This document shows positions 1 through 7,211 of a DNA stretch of 64,000 nt, piece by piece. Position numbers and translations under genes: made by a program. Under the pieces are notes generated by a model, which was not told the DNA's origin, searched no databases, and saw only the letters and a program-made list of their open reading frames with translations. Each line of letters starts with the position of its first letter. Positions within the stretch are counted from its first letter, which is position 1. The DNA lies in the NCBI RefSeq assembly GCF_001632775.1, contig NZ_CP015249.1, positions 848,686 to 912,685 of the forward strand, in the 5' to 3' direction. The stretch is from Dokdonella koreensis DS-123. GTDB taxonomy: Bacteria; Pseudomonadota; Gammaproteobacteria; Xanthomonadales; Rhodanobacteraceae.

Positions 1-603
1 CGGGCGAGCCGCCACCGGCACTACTGGCTGCTCAACGGCGGATTCTTCGTCTGCGGCTTCCACATCGCGTTCGTCGGTACCCACCTGCCGGCCTATCTGG
101 TGGACCGTGGTATCCCCGCGGCGATCGGTGCCTGGTCGCTCGCGCTGATCGGCTTGTTCAACATCGCCGGCTCCTACCTGTTCGGCGTCTGGGGCGGCCG
201 GCATTCGCGGCCGCGGCTGCTGGCCGGCCTGTATGCCGCGCGCGCGGTGGCGATCGCCGCCTTCGTGCTCCTGCCGCTGTCGCCGGCGAGTGCGCTGGTG
301 TTCGCGGCGACCTTCGGCTTCCTGTGGCTCGGCACGGTGCCGCTGACCAGCGGTGCGGTGGCGTCGATGTTCGGCCTCAAGCACCTGGCGACCCTCAATG
401 GCGTGGTCTTCCTGAGTCACCAGGTCGGTGCGTTCTTCGGCGCCTGGTGGGCCGGCCTGCTGTTCGATCGCACCGGCAGCTACGCGACGATCTGGAACGT
501 CAGCATCGTGCTCGGCATCCTCGCCGCGGTGCTCAGCCTGGCCACCCGCGATACCGCGGCCTTTCCGCGGGCGCCGCAGGCCGCGCTCGGCGCGGCGACA
601 TGA
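1..603 (+). CDS. MFS transporter, C-terminal part (5' truncated by window edge)
   Basis: The reading frame is open from base 1, so the gene begins outside the window and only about 200 C-terminal residues are seen. They form about six hydrophobic helices with the short charged loops of a Major Facilitator transporter. Motifs such as THLPAYLVDRG, GLFNIAGSYLFG, TVPLTSGAVASMFG and LFDRTGSY match the C-terminal half of the monocarboxylate-type MFS group as I remember it. It would act as an inner-membrane secondary transporter; the substrate cannot be read from the sequence. The stop overlaps the ATG of a 40-codon frame by 4 bases, which suggests translational coupling. Confidence 0.85.
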   Translation, partial: RASRHRHYWLLNGGFFVCGFHIAFVGTHLPAYLVDRGIPAAIGAWSLALIGLFNIAGSYLFGVWGGRHSRPRLLAGLYAARAVAIAAFVLLPLSPASALVFAATFGFLWLGTVPLTSGAVASMFGLKHLATLNGVVFLSHQVGAFFGAWWAGLLFDRTGSYATIWNVSIVLGILAAVLSLATRDTAAFPRAPQAALGAAT

Positions 604-722
604 GCGCGCGCCGGATCGCAGTGGTCGCGGTCGTGCTGGCGGTGCTGTTGGCGTCGCTGGCGCTCTGGGCGCGGCACGGCGGGGCGATCTTCCTGTCCGG
701 TCTCGGCGCGATGATCTGCTGA
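600..722 (+). CDS. 40-residue single-pass membrane peptide coupled to the MFS gene
   Basis: A 40-codon frame starts at an ATG that overlaps the TGA of the upstream transporter gene (ATGA, positions 600-603). The product starts MSARRIAVVAVVLAVLLASL: a short basic N-terminus, then one hydrophobic helix of about 17 residues and a short tail ending in Cys. This layout fits a small inner-membrane protein that could be a stabiliser or regulator of the transporter; that role is an inference from position only. A convergent gene ends at 836, so nothing else is co-transcribed downstream. It is short, and it could be a chance frame, but the coupling and the clean helix favour a real gene. Confidence 0.5.
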   Translation: MSARRIAVVAVVLAVLLASLALWARHGGAIFLSGLGAMIC

Positions 723-835
723 TCCGCGCGCGCGGCGGGCAGCCGTTTCATCGCTGCCGGCGACGCCGCGCACGTCCGTCCGCAGGCAGGCCCGCTCACC
801 GCTATTGCGTCGTCGTACCGGCGGGCCCGGGCCCG

Positions 836-2065
836 CTACGTCGCGGGATCGCCGGCCGGCGGCATCCGCCCCGTATAGCGCGCACGGGGCCGGATCAGGG
901 CGCCCAAGGCCTGCTGCTCCAGGGCATGCGCCAGCCAGCCGGCGACGCGGCCGGCGGCGAACAGGGTCAGCGCCGCCTCGGGCGCGAGCTCGTGCACGAG
1001 GCAGATCGCGGCCAGCGTGAAGTCGATGTTCGGCGCCTGGCCGCTGGTTTCCTCGACGCAGGCGGCCAGCGCGGCCACGGAATCGAGCAGGCGCGGCCGC
1101 GGCGTGGCCGCGTGCAGCAGGGCGAGCAGCTCGCGGGCACGCGGATCGCCGTCGGGATACAGCGCATGGCCGAAGCCGGGCAGGTCGTCGCCGCGCCGCC
1201 AGCGCTCGGAGACGAAGCGCGCGACGGCGCCGGCCTGCAGCGATTCGCGGATGAAGACGTAGGCGCGCGTCGTGGCACCCCCGTGCCGCGGGCCCGACAG
1301 CGCGGCCAGGCCGGCGCAGACGGTCGCGTGCAGGTGCGCACCGGTGGAGGCGACCACGCGCGCGGCGAACGCCGAGACGTTGAGTTCGTGGTCGGCGCAG
1401 AGCACGAGCGCGGCCCGCACCAGCGTGTCCAGACGTGCGTCGCCGCGCTTCCAGCGCTGGGCCAGGACGCGATGGACCGGACGCGTGCCGGCGCGGCCGC
1501 CGACCAGCAAGGCCGCGTTCTGCCGCAACAGCAGCGCAGCGGTTTCGCGGCGGACGATCGGGGAGGCGTTGAACGAATGCGGCGACGCCAGGGCCAGCAG
1601 CGGGATCGCCGCCAGCGTGCGCTCCAGCGGCGGCAGGCGCGTGTCGGCGACGATCGCGGCGACCGATGCCGGCCAGTCCTCCGCCGGTGCATGCGAGAAC
1701 GGGTCGCGGTCGCCGCAATCCCAGAGGATGCGTGCGGCGTCCTCGAGGCCGGCGCCGTCGCGGACCAGGCCGATCGCCGACTGCCCGCGGTAGTAGGGAC
1801 CGTCGGGACGGATCAGCGAAATGCGCGTCTCCATCACCGGCAGGCCGCGGTCGAGGCTCTGCGCCGCCCCGCGCGCCGCTCCGCGCCCGGCACGCTTGCG
1901 CGATGCCAGGCGCTCCACGTCCTGGCGCCGGTAGACGCGGCTGCGATGGTCCTCGCCCGGTCGCGACTCGACCAGGCCGCGGCTGACGTAGGCATACAGC
2001 GTCGCCGTGCTGATGCCGAGGAGGGCCGTCGCCTCGCCGGCCGGGATGTAGTCGCCGTCGCTCAC
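836..2065 (-). CDS. citrate synthase family protein with N-terminal helix-turn-helix domain
   Basis: The protein (409 residues from this start) has two parts. Residues about 6-60 form a MerR/excisionase-like helix-turn-helix, with the core GEATALLGISTATLYAYVSRG followed by the RVYRRQDVERL wing. The rest is a citrate synthase fold with the expected residues in place: an oxaloacetate-type His in ADHELN (226), His261 in GPRHGG, His300 in GFGHALY and Asp348 in NIDF. It may therefore be an active (methyl)citrate synthase as well as DNA-binding. It is divergent from prpB, so a role as regulator or sensor of the methylcitrate pathway is a reasonable inference. I chose the GTG at 2065 because the upstream TTG alternative (2098) would put a strong palindrome inside the coding region. 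Neither start has a good ribosome site. Confidence 0.85.
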   Translation of the reverse strand: MSDGDYIPAGEATALLGISTATLYAYVSRGLVESRPGEDHRSRVYRRQDVERLASRKRAGRGAARGAAQSLDRGLPVMETRISLIRPDGPYYRGQSAIGLVRDGAGLEDAARILWDCGDRDPFSHAPAEDWPASVAAIVADTRLPPLERTLAAIPLLALASPHSFNASPIVRRETAALLLRQNAALLVGGRAGTRPVHRVLAQRWKRGDARLDTLVRAALVLCADHELNVSAFAARVVASTGAHLHATVCAGLAALSGPRHGGATTRAYVFIRESLQAGAVARFVSERWRRGDDLPGFGHALYPDGDPRARELLALLHAATPRPRLLDSVAALAACVEETSGQAPNIDFTLAAICLVHELAPEAALTLFAAGRVAGWLAHALEQQALGALIRPRARYTGRMPPAGDPAT

Positions 2066-2071
2066 GATAGG

Positions 2072-2098
2072 TTGATCGATACGATCAAGATTGATCAA
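2072..2098. promoter_or_regulatory. candidate operator: two TTGATC palindromes upstream of the HTH-citrate synthase
   Basis: TTGATCGATACGATCAA (2072-2088) is an inverted repeat with perfect 7-base arms and a 3-base spacer. Two bases further on, TTGATCAA (2091-2098) is a perfect 8-base palindrome. Together they give four TTGATC half-sites in 27 bases, between the HTH-citrate synthase start and prpB. The position suits autoregulation and control of prpB by the HTH protein, which is an inference. Confidence 0.55.
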
Positions 2099-2177
2099 TG
2101 CATCCGATGGTGCCAGATTTCACCGCGACCGATAACCGGAGAGCGGCCTGACGCTGCAGGCTGCCGCCCGGTCCCCC

Positions 2178-2196
2178 TAGAATCCCGCCCGAGGAA
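2178..2196 (+). promoter_or_regulatory. -10-like TAGAAT box and ribosome site of prpB
   Basis: TAGAAT at 2178-2183 lies 25 bases before the prpB ATG and is followed by GAGGAA at 2191-2196, six bases before the start codon. No convincing -35 hexamer is seen at the usual distance, so the transcript start is uncertain and the leader would be very short. Similar TAGAAT boxes precede several other genes in the window. Confidence 0.4.
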
Positions 2197-2202
2197 CCAT
2201 CG

Positions 2203-3099
2203 ATGACATCCATTGCGTCCGCCGGCGCGCGCTTCCGCGCCGCCCTGGCCGAAGAAGCCCCGCTGCAGGTGATCGGCGCGATCAACGCCAACCATGCGCT
2301 GTTGGCCCGTCGTGCCGGCTACCGCGCGATCTACCTGTCCGGTGGCGGCGTCGCGGCCGGTTCGCTCGGCCTGCCGGACCTGGGCATCAACACGCTCGAG
2401 GACGTGCTGGTCGACGTGCGCCGGATCACCGACGTGTGCGAGCTGCCGCTGCTGGTCGACATCGACACCGGCTTCGGGCCGAGCGCGTTCAACATCGCGC
2501 GCACGGTCAAGTCGCTGATCAAGGCCGGCGCCGCCGCCTGCCACATCGAGGACCAGGTCGGCGCCAAGCGCTGCGGCCACCGGCCCGGCAAGGAAATCGT
2601 ACCGGCGGCCGAGATGGCCGACCGCGTCAAGGCGGCGGCCGATGCCCGGACCGATCCGGCGTTCTTCCTGATCGCGCGCACCGATGCGATCCAGGTCGAA
2701 GGCGTGGACGCGGCGATCGAGCGCGCGATCGCCTGCGTCGAGGCCGGCGCCGACGGCATCTTCGCCGAGGCGGCCTACGACCTGCCGACCTACCGGCGCT
2801 TCGTCGATGCCGTCAAGGTACCGGTGCTGGCCAACATCACCGAGTTCGGCAAGACGCCGCTGTTCACGCGCGAGGAACTCGCATCGGCCGGCGTCGCGAT
2901 CCAGCTCTATCCGCTGTCGGCGTTCCGCGCGATGAACAAGGCCGCCGAGACCGTCTACGAGGCGATCCGCCGCGACGGCCACCAGAAGAACGTGATCGAC
3001 CTCATGCAGACGCGCGAGGAGCTCTACGACCGCATCGGCTACCACGCTTACGAGCAGCAGCTCGATGCGCTTTTCAGGAACGCGACGAAAGGAGGCTGA
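2203..3099 (+). CDS. prpB: 2-methylisocitrate lyase
   Basis: PrpB cleaves 2-methylisocitrate to pyruvate and succinate, the last step of the methylcitrate route of propionyl-CoA disposal. The 298 residues are full length for the family. The signature KRCGHRPGK (122-130) carries the catalytic Cys at 124, next to E. coli numbering (123). The Mg-binding region [12 protein letters not shown] (81-92) is intact and sets it apart from isocitrate lyase, which is much longer. The ATG has a GAGGAA ribosome site six bases upstream. prpC lies 1.4 kb downstream on the same strand with two small genes between; acnD and prpF, often found here, are absent. The divergent HTH-citrate synthase may regulate it. 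Confidence 0.95.
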   Translation: MTSIASAGARFRAALAEEAPLQVIGAINANHALLARRAGYRAIYLSGGGVAAGSLGLPDLGINTLEDVLVDVRRITDVCELPLLVDIDTGFGPSAFNIARTVKSLIKAGAAACHIEDQVGAKRCGHRPGKEIVPAAEMADRVKAAADARTDPAFFLIARTDAIQVEGVDAAIERAIACVEAGADGIFAEAAYDLPTYRRFVDAVKVPVLANITEFGKTPLFTREELASAGVAIQLYPLSAFRAMNKAAETVYEAIRRDGHQKNVIDLMQTREELYDRIGYHAYEQQLDALFRNATKGG

Positions 3100-3103
3100 T
3101 CCG

Positions 3104-3739
3104 ATGAAAAGATCCTGGGCGCTGGTGGTGGTGCTCTCGGCAGGCATGCTGGCGGGCCCTGTGAGGGCGGCCGAAGTACCGATGCCGGACGAGACCGAGG
3201 TGGCCCGGGCGGTCGGCGAGCAGATCGACGGAACGGACGTATGCGTAGCACCGAAGCATTTGCCGGGCTTCGACGAGGACGGCCACGCGGTCCTCGCGAA
3301 CACGCAGGCCTACTCCGGCCCCGATACGCGCCGGCAGATCGACACGCTGGTGCGCCTCAAGTACGCGACGACCGGCGAGCAGCCGAACACGAACGGTACG
3401 CCGTGGCAGACGCTGACGCTGACCGAGGCCGGACGCGAGGTGTTCGGCTGGAACGTCGGCAGGCCGGGCCGGTTGTGCTACGCCAAGCGCAAGCTGCACG
3501 ACATCGCGCTGTACACGCCGCCGGTCGAGCGCGGCGGCTTCTGGATCGTGCGCGTGGTCTACCACTGGGTCGCGGTCCAGCCGACGGCCTGGAGCAAGCC
3601 GCTGCTGGAGGCCGGCCTGCTCGATCGGGACGCCGGTACGATCGCCGCGCCGCGCCGCGCGTCGGCCGCGCTGGTCCTGACGCAGCGTGGCTGGAAGGAC
3701 GAGTCGTGGTTCGGCTACCCCACCGCCACGAAGGACTGA
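3104..3739 (+). CDS. exported protein of unknown function in the prp locus
   Basis: The 211-residue product starts with a clear Sec signal peptide (MKRSWALVVVLSAGMLAGPVRAAE, cleavage near residue 22). The mature part has two Cys (in DVCVAP and RLCYAK) that could pair, and no family I recognise. It looks like a soluble periplasmic protein, with WIVRVVYHWVAVQP near the middle and a Trp-rich end (GWKDESWFGY). The ATG at 3104 is chosen because a strong ribosome site, AAAGGAGG, lies 6 bases upstream and overlaps the prpB stop region, so it is probably co-translated with prpB. A role in propionate metabolism is not evident from its sequence; it may simply share the transcript. Confidence 0.8.
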   Translation: MKRSWALVVVLSAGMLAGPVRAAEVPMPDETEVARAVGEQIDGTDVCVAPKHLPGFDEDGHAVLANTQAYSGPDTRRQIDTLVRLKYATTGEQPNTNGTPWQTLTLTEAGREVFGWNVGRPGRLCYAKRKLHDIALYTPPVERGGFWIVRVVYHWVAVQPTAWSKPLLEAGLLDRDAGTIAAPRRASAALVLTQRGWKDESWFGYPTATKD

Positions 3740-3836
3740 GCGGTACGCCGTGGCGGCGCGCCTCCGGGCGGCCGCGGCGAGGACGGGTGCCGGGTAGCGA
3801 GCACCCTGCTGTCAGGCCTCCATCGAGGTTGGCGAG

Positions 3837-4472
3837 ATGAGTACATCGCATAGCGACAAGCCATCGGCGGCGCCGCGGATCGATCCGCGCGAGACCGCAC
3901 GCAAGCTGCTGCAGACCGAACTGGACGGGCTGCCGGCGGACGAGCGCGCGGTGATCGAGCGCTTCATCGCGCGCCGCAGCGTCTCGCGCAACATCGTGCG
4001 CGAGTTCGAGAGCGGGCGCCGCCTCGGCGACCGGATCGCCGATCGCGTCGCGGCGGTCGGCGGCAGCTGGGCGTTCATCCTCGCCTTCCTGGCCGCGCTG
4101 GTCGTCTGGATGATCTTCAATACCTTCGTGCTCGCGCGCGAGGCCTTCGATCCGTATCCGTACATCCTGCTCAACCTGGTGCTCTCGTGCGTGGCCGCGA
4201 TCCAGGCGCCGATCATCATGATGAGCCAGAACCGCCAGGCGGCGACCGATCGCCTCGGCGCGCAGCACGACTACGAAGTCAACGTCAAATCGGAACTCGA
4301 GATCATGCAGGTGCACGAGAAGCTCAACGCGCTGCGCGAGCGCGACTGGGCGGTGCTCGTCGAACTGCAGAACCGCCAGATCCAGATGCTGCAGCGCCTG
4401 ATCGAGGCGCAGGCGGGCATCGGCACCGGTGGACCTACCCCACCCCACGACAGCGAAAGAGAACCCTCATGA
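3837..4472 (+). CDS. DUF1003 family membrane protein
   Basis: This 211-residue protein carries the hallmark of the DUF1003 family: two membrane helices (about residues 78-96 and 110-130) joined by a short loop, with [31 protein letters not shown] (split here as [14 protein letters not shown] and [13 protein letters not shown]) as the core. A charged N-terminal region precedes the helices, and a helical, probably coiled-coil tail rich in Glu, Arg and Gln follows. The function of the family is not established. Its TGA overlaps the prpC ATG (ATGA, 4469-4472), so it is translationally coupled to prpC; it is unusual to find it inside a methylcitrate operon. Confidence 0.9.
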   Translation: MSTSHSDKPSAAPRIDPRETARKLLQTELDGLPADERAVIERFIARRSVSRNIVREFESGRRLGDRIADRVAAVGGSWAFILAFLAALVVWMIFNTFVLAREAFDPYPYILLNLVLSCVAAIQAPIIMMSQNRQAATDRLGAQHDYEVNVKSELEIMQVHEKLNALRERDWAVLVELQNRQIQMLQRLIEAQAGIGTGGPTPPHDSEREPS

Positions 4473-5617
4473 GCGAAACCGCCATCCCGTTCAAACCGAA
4501 GAAATCCGTCGCGCTGAGCGGCACCGCCGCCGGCAACACGGCGCTGTGCACGGTCGGCCGCACCGGCAACGACCTGCATTACCGCGGCTACGACATCCTC
4601 GACGTCGCCACCGCCTGCGAGTTCGAGGAGATCGCCTACCTGCTCGTCCACGGCACCCTGCCCACGGTGGCGGAGCTGGCCGGCTACAAGGCCAAGCTCA
4701 AGTCGCTGCGCGGCGTGCCGGCCGCGGTCAAGGCGGTGCTCGAGCAGCTGCCGCCGTCGGCGCACCCGATGGACGTGATGCGCACGGCGGTTTCGGCACT
4801 GGGCTGCGTGGCGCCGGAGAAGGACGACCACAACCATCCCGGCGCGCGCGACATCGCCGACAAGCTGATGGCCTCGCTCGGGCCGATGCTGCTGTACTGG
4901 TACCACTACAGCCACAACGGCAAGCGCATCGACGTGGAGACCGACGACGACTCGATCGGCGGTCATTTCCTGCACCTGCTGCACGGCCGCAAGCCGTCGG
5001 ACCTGTGGGTGCGGGCGATGCACACCTCGCTGATCCTCTACGCGGAGCACGAGTTCAACGCGTCCACCTTCACGGCGCGCGTGATCGCCGGCACCGGCAG
5101 CGACATGCACTCGTGCATCGCCGGCGCGATCGGCGCGCTGCGCGGCCCCAAGCACGGCGGCGCCAACGAGGTGGCGTTCGAGATCCAGAAGCGCTACGCG
5201 ACGCCGGACGAGGCCGAGGCCGACATCCGCGCGCGCGTCGAGCGCAAGGAGGTCGTGATCGGCTTCGGCCATCCGGTCTACACCGTCAGCGACCCGCGCA
5301 ACAAGGTCATCAAGGAGGTCGCGCGCGAGCTGTCGGCAGACCAGAAGAACCTGAAGATGTTCGACATCGCCGAGCGGCTGGAATCGACGATGTGGGAGAT
5401 CAAGAAGATGTTCCCGAACCTGGACTGGTTCAGCGCGGTGAGCTACCACATGATGGGCGTGCCGACCGCGATGTTCACGCCGCTGTTCGTGATCGCGCGG
5501 ACCTCCGGCTGGAGCGCCCACGTGATCGAGCAGCGCATCGACGGCAAGATCATCCGGCCCAGCGCCAACTACACGGGTCCCGAGGACCTCGCCTTCGTGC
5601 CGATCGACCGGCGCTAG
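4469..5617 (+). CDS. prpC: 2-methylcitrate synthase
   Basis: PrpC condenses propionyl-CoA with oxaloacetate to 2-methylcitrate. The 382-residue length fits PrpC rather than the longer GltA-type citrate synthases. The oxaloacetate-binding His194 (AEHEFNAST), His229 in GPKHGGANE, His268 in GFGHPVY and Asp319 in NLDW are all present, so the enzyme should be active. [13 protein letters not shown] and IRPSANYTG near the C-terminus are typical of the family. The ATG overlaps the stop of the DUF1003 gene. With prpB upstream this supplies two of the pathway's enzymes; the 2-methylcitrate dehydratase step must be encoded elsewhere. I favour PrpC over citrate synthase because of length and prpB linkage. 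Confidence 0.93.
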   Translation: MSETAIPFKPKKSVALSGTAAGNTALCTVGRTGNDLHYRGYDILDVATACEFEEIAYLLVHGTLPTVAELAGYKAKLKSLRGVPAAVKAVLEQLPPSAHPMDVMRTAVSALGCVAPEKDDHNHPGARDIADKLMASLGPMLLYWYHYSHNGKRIDVETDDDSIGGHFLHLLHGRKPSDLWVRAMHTSLILYAEHEFNASTFTARVIAGTGSDMHSCIAGAIGALRGPKHGGANEVAFEIQKRYATPDEAEADIRARVERKEVVIGFGHPVYTVSDPRNKVIKEVARELSADQKNLKMFDIAERLESTMWEIKKMFPNLDWFSAVSYHMMGVPTAMFTPLFVIARTSGWSAHVIEQRIDGKIIRPSANYTGPEDLAFVPIDRR

Positions 5618-5630
5618 GCGCGCCGGCCCG

Positions 5631-5657
5631 GCGGCGGACCGTTCCGGCGTCCGCCGC
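5631..5657. terminator. hairpin between convergent prpC and dbpA
   Basis: A 9-base perfect stem (arms 5631-5639 and 5649-5657, core CGGCGGAC/GTCCGCCG) with a 9-base loop sits between two convergent stop codons. There is no T-run, so it may be a weak bidirectional terminator or a transcript-end stabiliser. Confidence 0.4.
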
Positions 5658-5671
5658 GGCCGCGCGGGGTT

Positions 5672-7036
5672 TCAGTCCAGCGTGCGCACCCGGAAGCTGC
5701 GGCCCTTGATGCGCCCGGCGCGCAGGCGCTGCAGGGCGGTGGCGGCGGTATCGGCACGGATCGCCACGCAGGTGCGCGTCGCGAACACCGCGATCTTCCC
5801 GATCACCTCGGCGTCCAGGCCGGCATCGCCGGTCAGGGCGCCGACGACGTCGCCGGGACGCAGCTTGTCCTGGCGGCCGGCGTCGATGCACAGCGTCCGC
5901 ATCGTCGCCCGCAGCGGTGCGGCGGCCGTTGCGGCCGGCAACGGCGTCCAGCGCACGCGCGCGCCCTGGCGTGCCTCGATCGCGCCGATGCGCGGCATCT
6001 GCGCGGGCGCCACCAGGCTGATGGCGAGCCCGCTGCGGCCGGCGCGCCCGGTGCGGCCGATCCGGTGGACGTGGCTGTCGGCGTCGGAGGCGAGGTCGTA
6101 GCTGACCACCAGCGGCAGGTCGTCGATGTCCAGCCCGCGCGCGGCGACATCGGTGGCGGCCAGGATCACGCAGCTGCGGTTGGCGAACCGCACCAGGATG
6201 TCCTCGCGTTCGCGCTGTTCCAGGTCGCCGTGCAGCGCCAGCGCGCTGTGGCCCAGGCCACGCAGCCGTTCGGCGACGTCCTCGGTGTCGCGGCGGGTAT
6301 TGCAGAACACCAGCACGGACGCCGGGCGCTGCGCGCCGAGCACCTGGACCAGGGCCTCGAAGCGGCGGGTCGCGTCGATCTCGTGGAAGCGCTGCTCGAT
6401 CGTGTCGTCGGCATCGGTGACCGTGACTTCGGCCGGGTCGCGCTGCAGGTGCTCGCTGATCGTGCGGATCGGCGGCGGCAGGGTGGCCGAGAACAGCAGC
6501 GTGCGGCGCTGCCGCGGCAGGCTGACGGCGATGGCGTTGATCGCGTCGAGGAAGCCCATGTCGAGCATGCGGTCGGCTTCGTCCAGCACCAGCACGCGCA
6601 CGCCGTCCAGCAGCAGGGCGCCGGCGTCGATCAGTTCCTGGATGCGTCCGGGCGTGCCGACGACGACATGCGGTGCATGGGTCAGCGAGGCCAGCTGCGG
6701 CCGCAGCGGAATGCCGCCGCACAGGGTCAGCAGCTTGAGGTTGGGGATGAAGCGGGCCAGGCGGCGGATTTCCTTGCTGACCTGATCCGCCAGCTCGCGC
6801 GTGGGGCAGAGCACCAGCGCCTGCACGGCGGTGATGGCGGGGTCGACGGCGGCCAGCAGGCCCAGGCCGAAGGCGGCGGTCTTGCCGCTGCCGGTGCGCG
6901 CCTGGACGATCGCGTCGCGCCCTTCCAGGATGGCCGGCAGGCTTTGTGCCTGCACCGGCGTCATCTGCGCGTAGTCGAGTGCGGCGAGGGCCTGCTGCAA
7001 CGCAGGCGGGAGGGGCAGTGTCGAGAAGTCGGTCAT
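5672..7036 (-). CDS. dbpA: ATP-dependent RNA helicase DbpA (DEAD box)
   Basis: The 454-residue protein has the full DEAD-box helicase core: Q-motif region TPVQAQSLP, motif I ARTGSGKT (46-53), PTRELA, GTPGR, DEAD (152-155), SAT, and the C-terminal motifs AATDVAARGLDI and HRIGRTGRAG. The last 80 or so residues (TLCIDAGRQDKLRPGDVVGALTG and on) match the DbpA RNA-binding domain, which directs the helicase to hairpin 92 of 23S rRNA during large-subunit assembly. Length agrees with E. coli DbpA (457). I chose the ATG at 7036 (MTDFSTL), which aligns with the family N-terminus; another ATG lies five codons upstream. Confidence 0.93.
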   Translation of the reverse strand: MTDFSTLPLPPALQQALAALDYAQMTPVQAQSLPAILEGRDAIVQARTGSGKTAAFGLGLLAAVDPAITAVQALVLCPTRELADQVSKEIRRLARFIPNLKLLTLCGGIPLRPQLASLTHAPHVVVGTPGRIQELIDAGALLLDGVRVLVLDEADRMLDMGFLDAINAIAVSLPRQRRTLLFSATLPPPIRTISEHLQRDPAEVTVTDADDTIEQRFHEIDATRRFEALVQVLGAQRPASVLVFCNTRRDTEDVAERLRGLGHSALALHGDLEQREREDILVRFANRSCVILAATDVAARGLDIDDLPLVVSYDLASDADSHVHRIGRTGRAGRSGLAISLVAPAQMPRIGAIEARQGARVRWTPLPAATAAAPLRATMRTLCIDAGRQDKLRPGDVVGALTGDAGLDAEVIGKIAVFATRTCVAIRADTAATALQRLRAGRIKGRSFRVRTLD

Positions 7037-7211
7037 GCGCCATGATCGCATCTTGGCGCGCGCGCGACAGGTTTCATCCGGTGCGCCGCGCGCTGCCGCC
7101 GCGCCGGGCAGCCTGGCGACGGTGACGCCGGCTCCGCCGGCAGTGCCCCGGCGTCGTCGGGCGGGGGCCCGCGGGACCGGCGCGGGGACCCGTCCGCGTG
7201 CGGCCGCGAGG

